37,921 nt of DNA from Burkholderia sp. (GCA_031253835.1 JAIRVP010000026.1:1-37921), one strand, 5' to 3'; positions 26,839 through 35,137 are shown, counted from the first letter of the stretch. Notes: a model not told the origin generated them from the sequence alone. Made by a program: numbers and translations.

Positions 26839-27090
26839 TCAGGCGCTCGCGGCGGCGGGCACGAGCGACGCGCGGTGCGCGGCGATCGCGTCGCGCACGA
26901 TCGGTGCCGCGCGTTGCGCGCCTTCGCCCGACGGATCGTCGAGCGCGGCGAGAAACGCGCGGCGCATCCGCGGTTCCCAGAAGCGCCGGATATGGTCGGC
27001 GATGCCGGCCAGCGCTTCGTCGCGATCGGGCATCGATTCGAAGAATGCGCCGATCTGGTTGGCCATGTCGATCAGGTGTTCGTGGTCCAT
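26839..27090 (-). CDS. fdsD: Formate dehydrogenase delta subunit
   Basis: An 83-residue protein of the FdsD family ('MDHEHLIDMANQIGAFFESM' and 'IADHIRRFWEPRMRRAFLAA'). In Cupriavidus and Rhodobacter the delta subunit is needed for a functional NAD-dependent formate dehydrogenase, through assembly or cofactor handling. It is the last gene of the operon, starting 7 bases after fdsA stops. It ends only 7 bases from the convergent flavin monooxygenase stop, leaving no room for a separate terminator. Confidence 0.93.
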   Translation of the reverse strand: MDHEHLIDMANQIGAFFESMPDRDEALAGIADHIRRFWEPRMRRAFLAALDDPSGEGAQRAAPIVRDAIAAHRASLVPAAASA

Positions 27091-27097
27091 CGCTGCC

Positions 27098-30049
27098 TCA
27101 CTTGCCTGTCGTCACGGTGTCGGGCGTGGCCGCGCGGCGCTCGAGCAGGTCGATCTGCTCCGCGTTGAAACGCGCGTACGCACGCTGCCAGTCGGACGGC
27201 TGCGCAACCGGCATCACCTGCACGGCCGTCACCTTGTATTCCGGGCAGTTCGTCGCCCAGTCGGAGCTGTCGGTCGTGATCACGTTCGCGCCCGATTCGG
27301 GGAAGTGGAAGGTCGTGTACACGACACCCGGCTGCATGCGCTCCGTCACGAGCGCGCGCAGCACCGTATGCCCGGCGCGCGATTCGATGCCGACCCAGTC
27401 GTCGGTCCGGATCCCGCGATCCTGCGCGTCGTGCGGATGGATCTCGAGGCGGTCCTCTTCGTGCCACCGGACGTTTTCGGTCCGGCGCGTCTGCGCGCCG
27501 ACGTTGTATTGCGACAGGATGCGGCCCGTCGTCAGGATCAGCGGATAGCGCTGCGTGACCTTTTCCGGCGTCGGAATGAACTTGGTGATCACGAACCGGC
27601 CCTTGCCGCGCACGAACGCGTCGATGTGCATGGTCGGTGTGCCTTCCGGCGCGTGTTCGTTGCACGGCCACTGGATGCTGCCGAGCGCGTCGAGCTTCTC
27701 GTACGACACGCCCGAGAAGGTCGGCGTGAGCCGCGCGATCTCGTCCATGATTTCCGACGGATGCGTGTAGTGCATGTCGTAGCCGAGCGCCTGCGACAGC
27801 AGCAGCGTCACTTCCCAGTCCGCGTAGCCCGCGAGCGGCGGCATCACCTTGCGTACGCGCGAGATGCGGCGCTCCGCGTTCGTGAACGTGCCGTCCTTCT
27901 CGAGGAACGTCGAGCCCGGCAGCAGCACGTGTGCGTATTTCGCGGTTTCGTTCAGGAAGATGTCCTGCACGACGATGCACTCCATCGCCGACAGCGCGGC
28001 CGACACGTGCTGCGTGTTCGGGTCCGACTGGACGATGTCCTCGCCCTGGCAGTAGAGCCCCTTGAAGCTGCCGTCGAGCGCCGCGTCGAACATGTTCGGG
28101 ATGCGCAGCCCCGGTTCCGGTTGCAGGGTGGCCGACCACGCCTGCTCGAACTGCGTGCGCACGACCTCGTCGCTGATGTGCCGGTAGCCGGGCAGTTCGT
28201 GCGGGAATGAGCCCATGTCGCACGAACCCTGCACGTTGTTCTGGCCGCGCAGCGGATTGACGCCGACGCCTTCGCGGCCGATGTTGCCGGTCGCCATCGC
28301 GAGATTCGCGATACCCATCACCGTCGTCGAGCCCTGCGCATGTTCGGTGACGCCCAGCCCGTAATAGATCGCCGCATTGCCGCCCGTCGCATAGAGGCGC
28401 GCGGCTTCGCGCACGCGTTCGGCCGGCACGCCCGTCACGTCGGCGGTTGCCTCCGGCGAATTCTCCTCGCGCGACACGAATTCGCGCCACTGCTCGAATG
28501 CACGCGTGTCGCAGCGCTCGGCGACGAATGCGTCGGCCACGAGCCCCTCGGTCACGATCACGTGGGCGAGCGCGTTGACGATCGCGACGTTGGTGCCGGG
28601 GCGCAGTTGCAGGTGATGCGTGGCTTTGACGTGCGGGCCGTCGACGACGTCGATGCGGCGCGGGTCGATCACGATCAGCTTCGCGCCTTCGCGCACGCGG
28701 CGCTTCATCCGCGAGCCGAACACCGGGTGGCCGTCGGTCGGGTTCGCGCCCATCACGACGATCACGTCGGCCTGGCCGACCGATGCGAAGGTCTGCGTGC
28801 CGGCCGATTCGCCGAGCGTCGTCTTCAGGCCATAGCCGGTCGGCGAATGGCACACGCGAGCGCAGGTATCGACGTTGTTGTTGCCGAACGCGGCGCGCAC
28901 GAGCTTCTGCACGAGATAGGTTTCCTCGTTCGTGCAGCGCGACGACGTGATGCCGCCGATCGAATCGCGGCCGTACTTCTGCTGCAGCTTGCGGAATTGC
29001 GTTGCCGCGTAGGTGAGCGCTTCGTCCCAGCTCACTTCGCGCCACGGATCGGTGATCTTCTCGCGGATCATCGGCTTCGTGATGCGGTCCTTGTGGGTCG
29101 CGTAGCCCCACGCGAAGCGTCCCTTCACGCACGCGTGGCCTTCGTTCGCGAGGCCGTTCTTGTGCGGCGTCATGCGCACGACCTGCGTGCCCTTCATCTC
29201 GGCCTTGAACGAGCAGCCGACGCCGCAATACGCGCAGGTCGTGACGACCGAATGCTCGGCCTGGCCGAGCTGCACGACGGATTTTTCCTGCAGCGTGGCC
29301 GTCGGGCAGGCGGCCACGCACGCGCCGCACGACACGCATTCCGACGCCATGAACGATTCGTTTTCGCCCGCGGCGACGCGCGATTCGAAGCCGCGCGCGG
29401 CGATCGTCAGCGCGAACGTGCCCTGCGTTTCCTCGCAGGCGCGCACGCAGCGGTTGCAGACGATGCACTTCGACGGGTCGTACGTGAAGTACGGGTTCGA
29501 TTCGTCCTTGCGGTCTTTCAGGTGATTCGCGCCGTCGAAGCCGTAGCGCACTTCACGCAGCCCGACGACGCCTGCCATGTCCTGCAGCTCGCAGTCGCCG
29601 TTGGCGGGGCAGGTGAGGCAGTCGAGCGGATGGTCGGAGATGTACAGCTCCATCACGTTGCGGCGCAGCGACTGCAGCCGGTCCGACTGCGTGCGCACTT
29701 TCATGCCGGCCTCGGCAGGCGTCGTGCACGATGCCGGATAACCGCGCCGGCCTTCGATCTCGACGAGGCACAGCCGGCACGAGCCGAACGGTTCGAGCGA
29801 ATCGGTCGCGCAGAGCTTCGGGACGTTGACGCCGGCCTCGATCGCCGCGCGCATCACCGACGTGCCGGCCGGCACCGTCACCGGCTGGCCGTCGATTTCG
29901 AGCGTGACGTCGGTATCGGCATGCCGTTGCGGCGTGCCGTAGTCGGTATCGTCGAACGGGTTGCGCTCGCGCGCCTGCGCGGCGCTCTTGCACGCGCATT
30001 GGCCCGAGCCGCAGCCGCCTTGGCGGACGTTGTTCGTGTCGAGGGACAT
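27098..30049 (-). CDS. fdsA: NAD-dependent formate dehydrogenase, molybdenum catalytic subunit
   Basis: The 983-residue catalytic subunit oxidises formate to CO2 at a bis-MGD molybdenum centre in the cytoplasm. The iron-sulfur chain can be read: Cys80, 91, 94 and 108 for a 2Fe-2S cluster; His140 with Cys144, 147 and 153; ferredoxin-like sets Cys195/198/201/205 and Cys238/241/244/248; and the MopB set Cys272/275/279/307. The Mo ligand is Cys400 in 'DTCARVCHSPTGYG', as in FdsA rather than selenocysteine FdhF. The N-terminus has an extra cysteine-rich tag, 'GGCGSGQCACK' (11-21). The ATG at 30049 is preceded by AAGGAG. It is 17 bases after fdsB and 7 before fdsD; no fdsC lies between fdsA and fdsD. 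Confidence 0.97.
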   Translation of the reverse strand: MSLDTNNVRQGGCGSGQCACKSAAQARERNPFDDTDYGTPQRHADTDVTLEIDGQPVTVPAGTSVMRAAIEAGVNVPKLCATDSLEPFGSCRLCLVEIEGRRGYPASCTTPAEAGMKVRTQSDRLQSLRRNVMELYISDHPLDCLTCPANGDCELQDMAGVVGLREVRYGFDGANHLKDRKDESNPYFTYDPSKCIVCNRCVRACEETQGTFALTIAARGFESRVAAGENESFMASECVSCGACVAACPTATLQEKSVVQLGQAEHSVVTTCAYCGVGCSFKAEMKGTQVVRMTPHKNGLANEGHACVKGRFAWGYATHKDRITKPMIREKITDPWREVSWDEALTYAATQFRKLQQKYGRDSIGGITSSRCTNEETYLVQKLVRAAFGNNNVDTCARVCHSPTGYGLKTTLGESAGTQTFASVGQADVIVVMGANPTDGHPVFGSRMKRRVREGAKLIVIDPRRIDVVDGPHVKATHHLQLRPGTNVAIVNALAHVIVTEGLVADAFVAERCDTRAFEQWREFVSREENSPEATADVTGVPAERVREAARLYATGGNAAIYYGLGVTEHAQGSTTVMGIANLAMATGNIGREGVGVNPLRGQNNVQGSCDMGSFPHELPGYRHISDEVVRTQFEQAWSATLQPEPGLRIPNMFDAALDGSFKGLYCQGEDIVQSDPNTQHVSAALSAMECIVVQDIFLNETAKYAHVLLPGSTFLEKDGTFTNAERRISRVRKVMPPLAGYADWEVTLLLSQALGYDMHYTHPSEIMDEIARLTPTFSGVSYEKLDALGSIQWPCNEHAPEGTPTMHIDAFVRGKGRFVITKFIPTPEKVTQRYPLILTTGRILSQYNVGAQTRRTENVRWHEEDRLEIHPHDAQDRGIRTDDWVGIESRAGHTVLRALVTERMQPGVVYTTFHFPESGANVITTDSSDWATNCPEYKVTAVQVMPVAQPSDWQRAYARFNAEQIDLLERRAATPDTVTTGK

Positions 30050-30066
30050 GCAGGGCTCCTTCTGGG

Positions 30067-31644
30067 TCAGGCCGCAGCCTTGACCGGGCCCGACGCGGCA
30101 TCCTTGCCGGCAGCGAGCCCGAAATCTTCGGGGAAATGGTCGAGCGCGGACAGCACCGGGTACGGCGTCATGCCGCCCATCGCGCACAGCGAACCGGCCA
30201 GCATCGTGTCGCACAGGTCGCGCAGCAGCGTGACCTGGCGCTCCGCCGTGTCGCCTTCGCGGATGCGTGCGATCGTCTCGACGCCGCGCGTCGAACCGAT
30301 CCGGCACGGCGTGCACTTGCCGCACGATTCGATCGCGCAGAACTTCATCGCGTATTCGGCGAGCTCGGCGAGGTTCGACGTGTCGTCGTGCAGCACGATG
30401 CCGCCGTGCCCGACGACCGCGCCGATCGCCGTGTACGCCTCGTAGTCGAGCGGCACGTCCCACTGGTGGTCGGGCAGGTAGGTGCCGAGCGGGCCGCCGA
30501 CCTGCGCGGCGCGGGCCGGCCGGCCGCTGGCCGTGCCGCCGCCGAAGTCGAACAGCAGTTCGCGCAGCGTGACGCCGAACGCGAGTTCGACGAGGCCGCC
30601 CTGCCGGATGTTGCCCGCGAGCTGGAACGGCAGCGTGCCGCGCGAGCGGCCCATCCCGTAGTCGCGATAGAACGCCGCACCGCGCGCGAAGATCACCGGC
30701 GCCGTCGCGAGCGTGATCACATTGTTGATGACGGTCGGCTGGCCGAACAGGCCGGCGAGCGCGGGCAGCGGCGGCTTCGCGCGCACGACGCCGCGCTTGC
30801 CTTCGAGCGATTCGAGCAGCGCCGTTTCCTCGCCGCACACGTACGAGCCCGCGCCTTTCGCGACGTGCAGCTCGAACGCGTGCGCGGAGCCGAGCACGTG
30901 GTCGCCGAGCCAGCCGGCTTCGCGCGCGCGGACGATCGCGGCTTCAAGCGTGGCGATCGCGTGCGGGTATTCGCTGCGCACGTAGATGTAGCCGATCGTC
31001 GCGCCCGTCGCGATGCCCGCGATGATCATCCCTTCGATCAGGCAGTACGGATCGCACTCCATGATCAGGCGGTCGGAGAACGTGCCCGAATCGCCTTCGT
31101 CCGCGTTGCAGACGATGTACTTCTGCGCGGCGTGCGCGTGCCGCACGGTCCGCCACTTGATGCCGGCCGGGAACGCCGCGCCGCCGCGGCCGCGCAGTCC
31201 CGATTCGAGCAGCGTCTCGCATGCGGCATCGCCGTCGAGCGCCAGCGCATTCTTCAGGCCCGCGAGGCCTTCGTGCGCCAGGTAGTCGTCGATCGACAGC
31301 GGGTCGGTCAGGCCGATCCGCGCGAACGTGAGGCGCTGCTGGCGCGCGAGATAGGGCAGCGCATCGACGAGGCCGACGGCGCTCGGGTGCGTGCCGCCGT
31401 CGAGCCAGTTGGTGTCGAACAGGGCCGGCACGTCGGCGGCCGACAGGTTCGCGTAGCCGACGCGGCCGGCGGCCGTGCCGACCTCGACGAGCGGCTCGAG
31501 CCACAGCAGCCCGCGCGAGCCGTTGCGGACCAGTTCGATCGCGGCGCCGCGCCGTTCGGCTTCCGCGACGATCGCCGCCGCGAGCGCGTCGGCGCCGAGC
31601 GCCAGCGCGGATGAATCGCGCGGAACGTAGATGCGGGTCGTCAT
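30067..31644 (-). CDS. fdsB: NAD-dependent formate dehydrogenase, diaphorase (beta) subunit
   Basis: A 525-residue NuoF-like subunit that passes electrons from the FdsA cluster chain through FMN to NAD+. The FMN/NADH-binding segments are visible as 'LRGRGGAAFPAGIKWRTV', 'NADEGDSGTFSDRLIM' and 'GAGSYVCGEETALLESLEGK'. The 4Fe-4S ligands are in 'ESCGKCTPCRIGSTRG', with a fourth Cys downstream in 'LAGSLCAMGG'. The first 120 residues form a thioredoxin-like domain without cluster cysteines, as usual in this family. Its start overlaps the fdsG stop by four bases (ATGA at 31641-31644), so translation of the two is coupled. Confidence 0.96.
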   Translation of the reverse strand: MTTRIYVPRDSSALALGADALAAAIVAEAERRGAAIELVRNGSRGLLWLEPLVEVGTAAGRVGYANLSAADVPALFDTNWLDGGTHPSAVGLVDALPYLARQQRLTFARIGLTDPLSIDDYLAHEGLAGLKNALALDGDAACETLLESGLRGRGGAAFPAGIKWRTVRHAHAAQKYIVCNADEGDSGTFSDRLIMECDPYCLIEGMIIAGIATGATIGYIYVRSEYPHAIATLEAAIVRAREAGWLGDHVLGSAHAFELHVAKGAGSYVCGEETALLESLEGKRGVVRAKPPLPALAGLFGQPTVINNVITLATAPVIFARGAAFYRDYGMGRSRGTLPFQLAGNIRQGGLVELAFGVTLRELLFDFGGGTASGRPARAAQVGGPLGTYLPDHQWDVPLDYEAYTAIGAVVGHGGIVLHDDTSNLAELAEYAMKFCAIESCGKCTPCRIGSTRGVETIARIREGDTAERQVTLLRDLCDTMLAGSLCAMGGMTPYPVLSALDHFPEDFGLAAGKDAASGPVKAAA

Positions 31645-32141
31645 GCGGCCTCCGGCGTGTGGGCGACCGCGTCGGCGAGCAGCGCGTCGAATTTCTCCGG
31701 CGTGACCTTCGCGTGCAGCACGCCGTTGACCGTCAGCGACGGCGACTGCGCACACAAGCCGAGGCAGTACACCGATTCGAGCGCGACGGCGTCCGGCGCG
31801 TGTGCAGCCGCGGCGTCGCCGTGCGCTGCATCGAACCGGCAGCCCGTGCGTGCTTCCGCGTGTGCGGCCAGTGCCTCGCAGCCCATGCTGCGGCACGCTT
31901 CGGCGCGGCACATCTGGATCGTCACGCGTGCGGGCGGCGCGGTGCGGAAGTGGTGGTAGTAGGTCAGTACGCCGTGGACTTCCGCGCGCGACAGGTTGAG
32001 TGCCTTGGCGAGCGGCGCGACGCAGCCCGGCGGCACGTAGCCGGCGTCGTCCTGGATCGCGTGCAGGATCGCGACGAGCGACTGGCCGGCGCGCGCATGA
32101 CGCTCGACCAGCGCGTCGGGCGCAGGGGAATTCGGGGACAT
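31641..32141 (-). CDS. fdsG: NAD-dependent formate dehydrogenase, gamma (NuoE-like) subunit
   Basis: A 166-residue NuoE-like protein with a thioredoxin-fold 2Fe-2S cluster. The ligands are Cys78 and Cys83 ('IQMCRAEACRS') plus Cys126 and Cys130 ('VYCLGLCAQSP'), the C-x4-C / C-x3-C pattern. An N-terminal helical region contains 'AILHAIQDDAGYVPP' and 'VHGVLTYYHHFRT', typical of the family. It pairs with FdsB in the NADH-reactive half of the enzyme. It is the first gene of the operon, with GGAGGAG upstream, divergent from the regulator fdsR. Confidence 0.96.
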   Translation of the reverse strand: MSPNSPAPDALVERHARAGQSLVAILHAIQDDAGYVPPGCVAPLAKALNLSRAEVHGVLTYYHHFRTAPPARVTIQMCRAEACRSMGCEALAAHAEARTGCRFDAAHGDAAAAHAPDAVALESVYCLGLCAQSPSLTVNGVLHAKVTPEKFDALLADAVAHTPEAA

Positions 32142-32185
32142 CGGTTATGCTCCTCCAAAGTCTCATATGCGCTCGAAATTCATAT

Positions 32186-32195
32186 AGTGCGCACT
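32186..32195. promoter_or_regulatory. Palindrome in the fdsG-fdsR divergent region
   Basis: AGTGCGCACT is a perfect 10-base palindrome 45 bases upstream of fdsG and 78 upstream of fdsR. A TATATG sequence that could serve as the fds -10 overlaps its fdsG-proximal side. This fits a regulator site, probably for the divergent FdsR, but it is a short motif and the assignment is tentative. Confidence 0.4.
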
Positions 32196-32272
32196 GCGAC
32201 TTCGTTCTGATTGATTTTGACCAACGATAAGCGGAAGATTTCGCGGTCGCAATAGGAAATCGGAGTGCATAA

Positions 32273-33379
32273 TTGATTCGAATCGAATGCGACGCGTATC
32301 TGACCGTACGCGACACGGAAGGCCGGTCGGCCAGCCTGTCGGACGTCGCGCCGTTGCTGGAACTCGTGGCCGACACAGGCAGCATTGCGCAGGCGGCACA
32401 GGCCAAAGGGCTGTCGTACCGGCACGCGTGGGGCATGCTCCGCGCGCTGGAGGCGTGCGTCGGCGGCGAACTGATCGAAACGGCACGCGGCAAGGGGTCG
32501 ACGTTGTCGGCGCTCGGGCAGGCGGTCGTCGATGCGCAGCGCCTCGCGCGCAGCCGGCTCGACGGGAATTTGCGCACGCTGGCGGCCGAAGTGGCGAGCG
32601 ACCTGAACCGGCGGCTCGCGCAGCGCGACGGCGCCGTGCGCATCCACGCGTCGCACGGCTACGCGGTCGCGACGCTCGTGTCCGCGCTCGTCGATGCGCA
32701 GGCCGCCGTCGACATCAAGTATCGCGAGAGCGTCGAGGCCGTCCAGGCGCTCGCGCGCGGCGAATGCGACCTGGCCGGCTTCCACCTGCCGCGTGGCGCG
32801 TTCCGCGCGCAGTGCGCGCAGATCTACCGACCTTGGCTCGATGACGCGCGCCACGTGCTGATCCACCTGACGCGCCGCCAGCAGGGGCTGTTCGTGCCGC
32901 GCGGCAACCCGAAGCAGGTCCGCGGGCTCGCGGACCTCGCGCGCAACGACATCCGCTTCGTCAACCGGCAGCCGGGGTCGGGCACGCGCATGCTGCTGGA
33001 CCTCGCGCTGCGCGCGATCGGCATCGATCCGGAGCGCATCGACGGCTATGCATCGGCCGAGCTCACGCATTCGGCGATTGCGGCGTTCGTCGCGAGCGGA
33101 ATGGCCGATCTCGGCTTCGGCGTCGAGCCGGCCGCGCATCATTTCGGGCTTGATTTCATTCCGGTCGTCGACGAGGACTATTACTTCGCATGCGAACGTG
33201 CGCGGCTCGACGCGCGGCCGCTCGCCGGCGTGCTGGCGCTGCTGCGCGACGCACGTTTCGTCGAGCGCGTCGCGCATCTGGACGGCTACGATCCGGCCGC
33301 GTGCGGCACGCTGACGAGCATCGCGACCGGGCTGGCCGGCGGCGACGGCGCCCATGCGCAGGACGGCAATTCGCGGTAA
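32273..33379 (+). CDS. fdsR: FdsR-like regulator: ModE-type HTH with periplasmic-binding-like domain
   Basis: A 368-residue protein. The N-terminal winged helix resembles the ModE/LysR type ('PLLELVADTGSIAQAAQAKG' then 'LSYRHAWGMLRALEACVGGE' and 'ETARGKGSTLSALGQAVV'). The C-terminal 230 residues resemble a molybdate- or PBP-like ligand-binding fold ('HASHGYAVATLVSALVDAQA', 'NDIRFVNRQPGSGTRMLLDL' and 'GMADLGFGVEPAAHHFGLDF'). Divergence from fdsG makes it the likely controller of the formate dehydrogenase operon; the fdsR name is by context with Cupriavidus-type operons. The ligand may be formate, molybdate or molybdopterin (inference). The start is TTG at 32273 with GGAG eight bases upstream; an in-frame TAA immediately precedes it, so no earlier start exists. 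Confidence 0.85.
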   Translation: MIRIECDAYLTVRDTEGRSASLSDVAPLLELVADTGSIAQAAQAKGLSYRHAWGMLRALEACVGGELIETARGKGSTLSALGQAVVDAQRLARSRLDGNLRTLAAEVASDLNRRLAQRDGAVRIHASHGYAVATLVSALVDAQAAVDIKYRESVEAVQALARGECDLAGFHLPRGAFRAQCAQIYRPWLDDARHVLIHLTRRQQGLFVPRGNPKQVRGLADLARNDIRFVNRQPGSGTRMLLDLALRAIGIDPERIDGYASAELTHSAIAAFVASGMADLGFGVEPAAHHFGLDFIPVVDEDYYFACERARLDARPLAGVLALLRDARFVERVAHLDGYDPAACGTLTSIATGLAGGDGAHAQDGNSR

Positions 33380-33480
33380 CGGGGACGCGATCGAGCCGCG
33401 CTGCAGCAGCGGGGGATTTGCGCTACGCTTGCCGCTTGATCAACGTTCCAACAAGCACGCCGTTCAGGCGTCATTCCGCC

Positions 33481-33750
33481 ATGAAATTTTCCGTTTCCCT
33501 CGCCGCGGCAGCGTTGACCGCGGGGCTGCTGGTCGTCGCTTCGCCGTTTGCGCTCGCGCAGAATTCCCCGGGTGTGCCCGGCGGCATCCTGAGCGAACAG
33601 TTTCGCTTGAACGAGCATCCGCAGATGCCCTTCGCTGCGTCGGCGCCGTCGCAGAAATACCAGGGCAGCAAGAAGTCGGCGTTGCGCCGCAAGGGCGACC
33701 TCGGCGATCCGAACGGCTGCAACCTGAAGTGCCCGATGGATACGCAGTAA
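33481..33750 (+). CDS. Small exported protein, function unknown
   Basis: An 89-residue protein with a clear Sec signal peptide ('MKFSVSLAAAALTAGLLVVA', cleavage near ALA-Q at about 27). The mature part is about 60 residues, basic in the middle ('QKYQGSKKSALRRKGD') and ending in 'GDPNGCNLKCPMDTQ' with two cysteines three apart. I do not recognise the family. The Cys pair could form a disulfide or bind a metal in the periplasm. It follows fdsR by 101 bases on the same strand but has a different character and is probably separate. Confidence 0.7.
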   Translation: MKFSVSLAAAALTAGLLVVASPFALAQNSPGVPGGILSEQFRLNEHPQMPFAASAPSQKYQGSKKSALRRKGDLGDPNGCNLKCPMDTQ

Positions 33751-34116
33751 TGCGCTGACCGGCGCGTTTGCGTCCCGGGGTGGGGCGCCGTGCTTGCGCG
33801 TAACGGCCCGATCAACCGATCGACGGCCGCACGAGCGCCGTCCCCGGACCTGACCGTGTTCTCGAGCCCCGCGAAGCGTTGCCGCTTCGCGGGGCTCGTG
33901 CTTTGCGGCGGGCCGGCATCCATCGCGGTGCCATGTGAAGCCGCCGCTTGCGCGCCTTGCCGTTCCGTCGGCCAATCTAGGGTTAACCCGTAATTCAGAA
34001 AGGATGTCTTCCAGAAACCTGCCTTATTCTTAAGCATCCGCCTACATAAACTTCGGTTTGTCAGCGATGAACAAGGTGTTCACCGCGAACACAGACAAAT
34101 CTGGAGGTAGGTCATC
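33751..34116. other. 366-base gap between two small exported-protein genes
   Basis: No gene is called. The region holds a 16-bp perfect inverted repeat at 33863-33898, and then AT-richer sequence before the DUF4148 gene where its promoter should lie. A 188-codon antisense frame across this area and the preceding gene has no gene-like features. Confidence 0.5.
33863..33898. terminator. Long perfect inverted repeat, possible terminator
   Basis: CGAGCCCCGCGAAGCG and CGCTTCGCGGGGCTCG form a 16-bp perfect stem with loop TTGC. It is about 110 bases after the small exported-protein gene. The downstream T content is weak (TGCTTTGC), so it may terminate inefficiently or serve as a processing or stability hairpin. 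Confidence 0.6.
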
Positions 34117-34467
34117 ATGAAGTCGCTCGTTCAAGCTGTTGTCGTTGCCGCTGCTCTCGTTGCTCCGGTCGTGTCGTTCGCCCAGTCGGGCTCGACGATC
34201 ACCCGCGCGCAGGTCCGTGCCGAACTGGTCCAGCTCCAGCAGGCCGGGTACAACTCCGCCCGCGGCGAAGATCCGCACTATCCGGAAGCGATCCAGGCCG
34301 CGACGGCCCGTGTTGCAGAGCAGCAGCGTGCGCTGGCGCAGGCGCAAGGCGCCGACGCCAGCGGCTATGGCGCGCAGGCGCAGGGCGCCTCGGCGTCGGG
34401 TTCGCGCGCGATGGGCGTGCGTCCGGCCAGCGCTGAAGAAATGAAGTCGCTGTATCGCGGCAGCTAA
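34117..34467 (+). CDS. DUF4148 small periplasmic protein
   Basis: A 116-residue protein with a Sec signal peptide ('MKSLVQAVVVAAALVAPVVS', cleavage near SFA-Q at 23). The DUF4148 core follows: 'ITRAQVRAELVQLQQAGYNS' and 'DPHYPEAIQAATARVAEQQ'. The tail is Gly/Ala/Ser-rich. These small exported proteins are abundant in Burkholderia and their role is unknown. The ribosome site GGAGGTAGG lies just upstream of the ATG and is unusually strong, suggesting high expression. Confidence 0.9.
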   Translation: MKSLVQAVVVAAALVAPVVSFAQSGSTITRAQVRAELVQLQQAGYNSARGEDPHYPEAIQAATARVAEQQRALAQAQGADASGYGAQAQGASASGSRAMGVRPASAEEMKSLYRGS

Positions 34468-34692
34468 GTCGCGCATTGCCCGGTGTGCATGAGCGCCGGG
34501 TGCGACGATGCGTCGTGCCCGAGGTCGCGGCAGCCGGGCGGGCCGCCGCCAGGCGCAGCGAATGACTGCGCGGGGGCGGCCGACCATCCGTCACCTCCTG
34601 TCGCCGGAGCACCGGCGGCATTCCGCCCGGCCGCCCGTCCGTGGCTGGGCGCTTTTTCGGCAGGAGAGGGACGCATGCGTGTCGCCGGCAAC

Positions 34693-34725
34693 AAAAAACC
34701 CCGCAGACTTGCGTCATGCGGGGTT
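34693..34725 (-). terminator. Terminator of ssrA
   Basis: On the minus strand the stem AACCCCGCA / TGCGGGGTT (9 bp, 11-base loop) is followed by a run of T. It lies 21 bases beyond the tmRNA 3' end. Confidence 0.9.
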
Positions 34726-34745
34726 CGTGCGGCGAGCGCGGAATT

Positions 34746-35115
34746 TGGTGGAGGCGGCGGGAATCGAACCCGCGTCCAGAAGCGCTCCACGACTAGTTCT
34801 ACATGTTTAGTCCAGTCTTTTGATTTAACCGCAGCGACGCGGACGAACACGCTGCACTACGGCGATTCGCTAGATTTTCGACCCTGGCGTCGCGACGCCG
34901 ACAGGGCTTAACTGACGTAAATGACCTCTGGCGGTATTGCTACCGGTCTTGCGACACTAGCCCGTCAGTGAACTAGGCAGAGGACGGCGGCCGTTAGGCT
35001 GCCAGTGCGAACGTATCGTCGTTTGCAGTTACGATTTTCCCATTGATTAACGAGGTGACGGGTCCTCGACATGCCCTAGCCGCTTCACAACCCCTGTCGA
35101 AACCAGGTCGCCCCC
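34746..35115 (-). ncRNA. ssrA: Transfer-messenger RNA (tmRNA)
   Basis: A 370-base tmRNA that rescues stalled ribosomes together with SmpB. The 5' end (minus strand) begins GGGGGCGACCTGGTTTCGAC, and the 3' end finishes GGTTCGATTCCCGCCGCCTC-CACCA. GGGGGCG pairs with CGCCTCC (one G-U pair) to form the acceptor stem. The tag reading frame, on the minus strand from 35026 to 34994, starts at GCA and encodes ANDDTFALAA followed by TAA, the usual Burkholderia-type proteolysis tag. It is a one-piece (non-permuted) gene. Confidence 0.97.
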
Positions 35116-35131
35116 GCGGATAAGATCAATC

Positions 35132-35137
35132 ATTATA
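35132..35137 (-). promoter_or_regulatory. ssrA: ssrA promoter -10 element
   Basis: A perfect TATAAT on the minus strand, 16 bases before the tmRNA 5' end. It overlaps the gph stop codon, so the gene 3' end and the RNA promoter share sequence. No good -35 match is present at the expected spacing. Confidence 0.6.

Noticed and set aside
28340..30445. A 701-codon plus-strand open frame opposite fdsA
   Set aside because: Shadow of fdsA; no signature in the product and it runs across the fdsA-fdsB junction.
33471..34037. A 188-codon minus-strand frame over the small exported protein and the following gap
   Set aside because: It runs through the perfect hairpin at 33863 and has no ribosome site or domain. 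The plus-strand signal-peptide gene is better supported.
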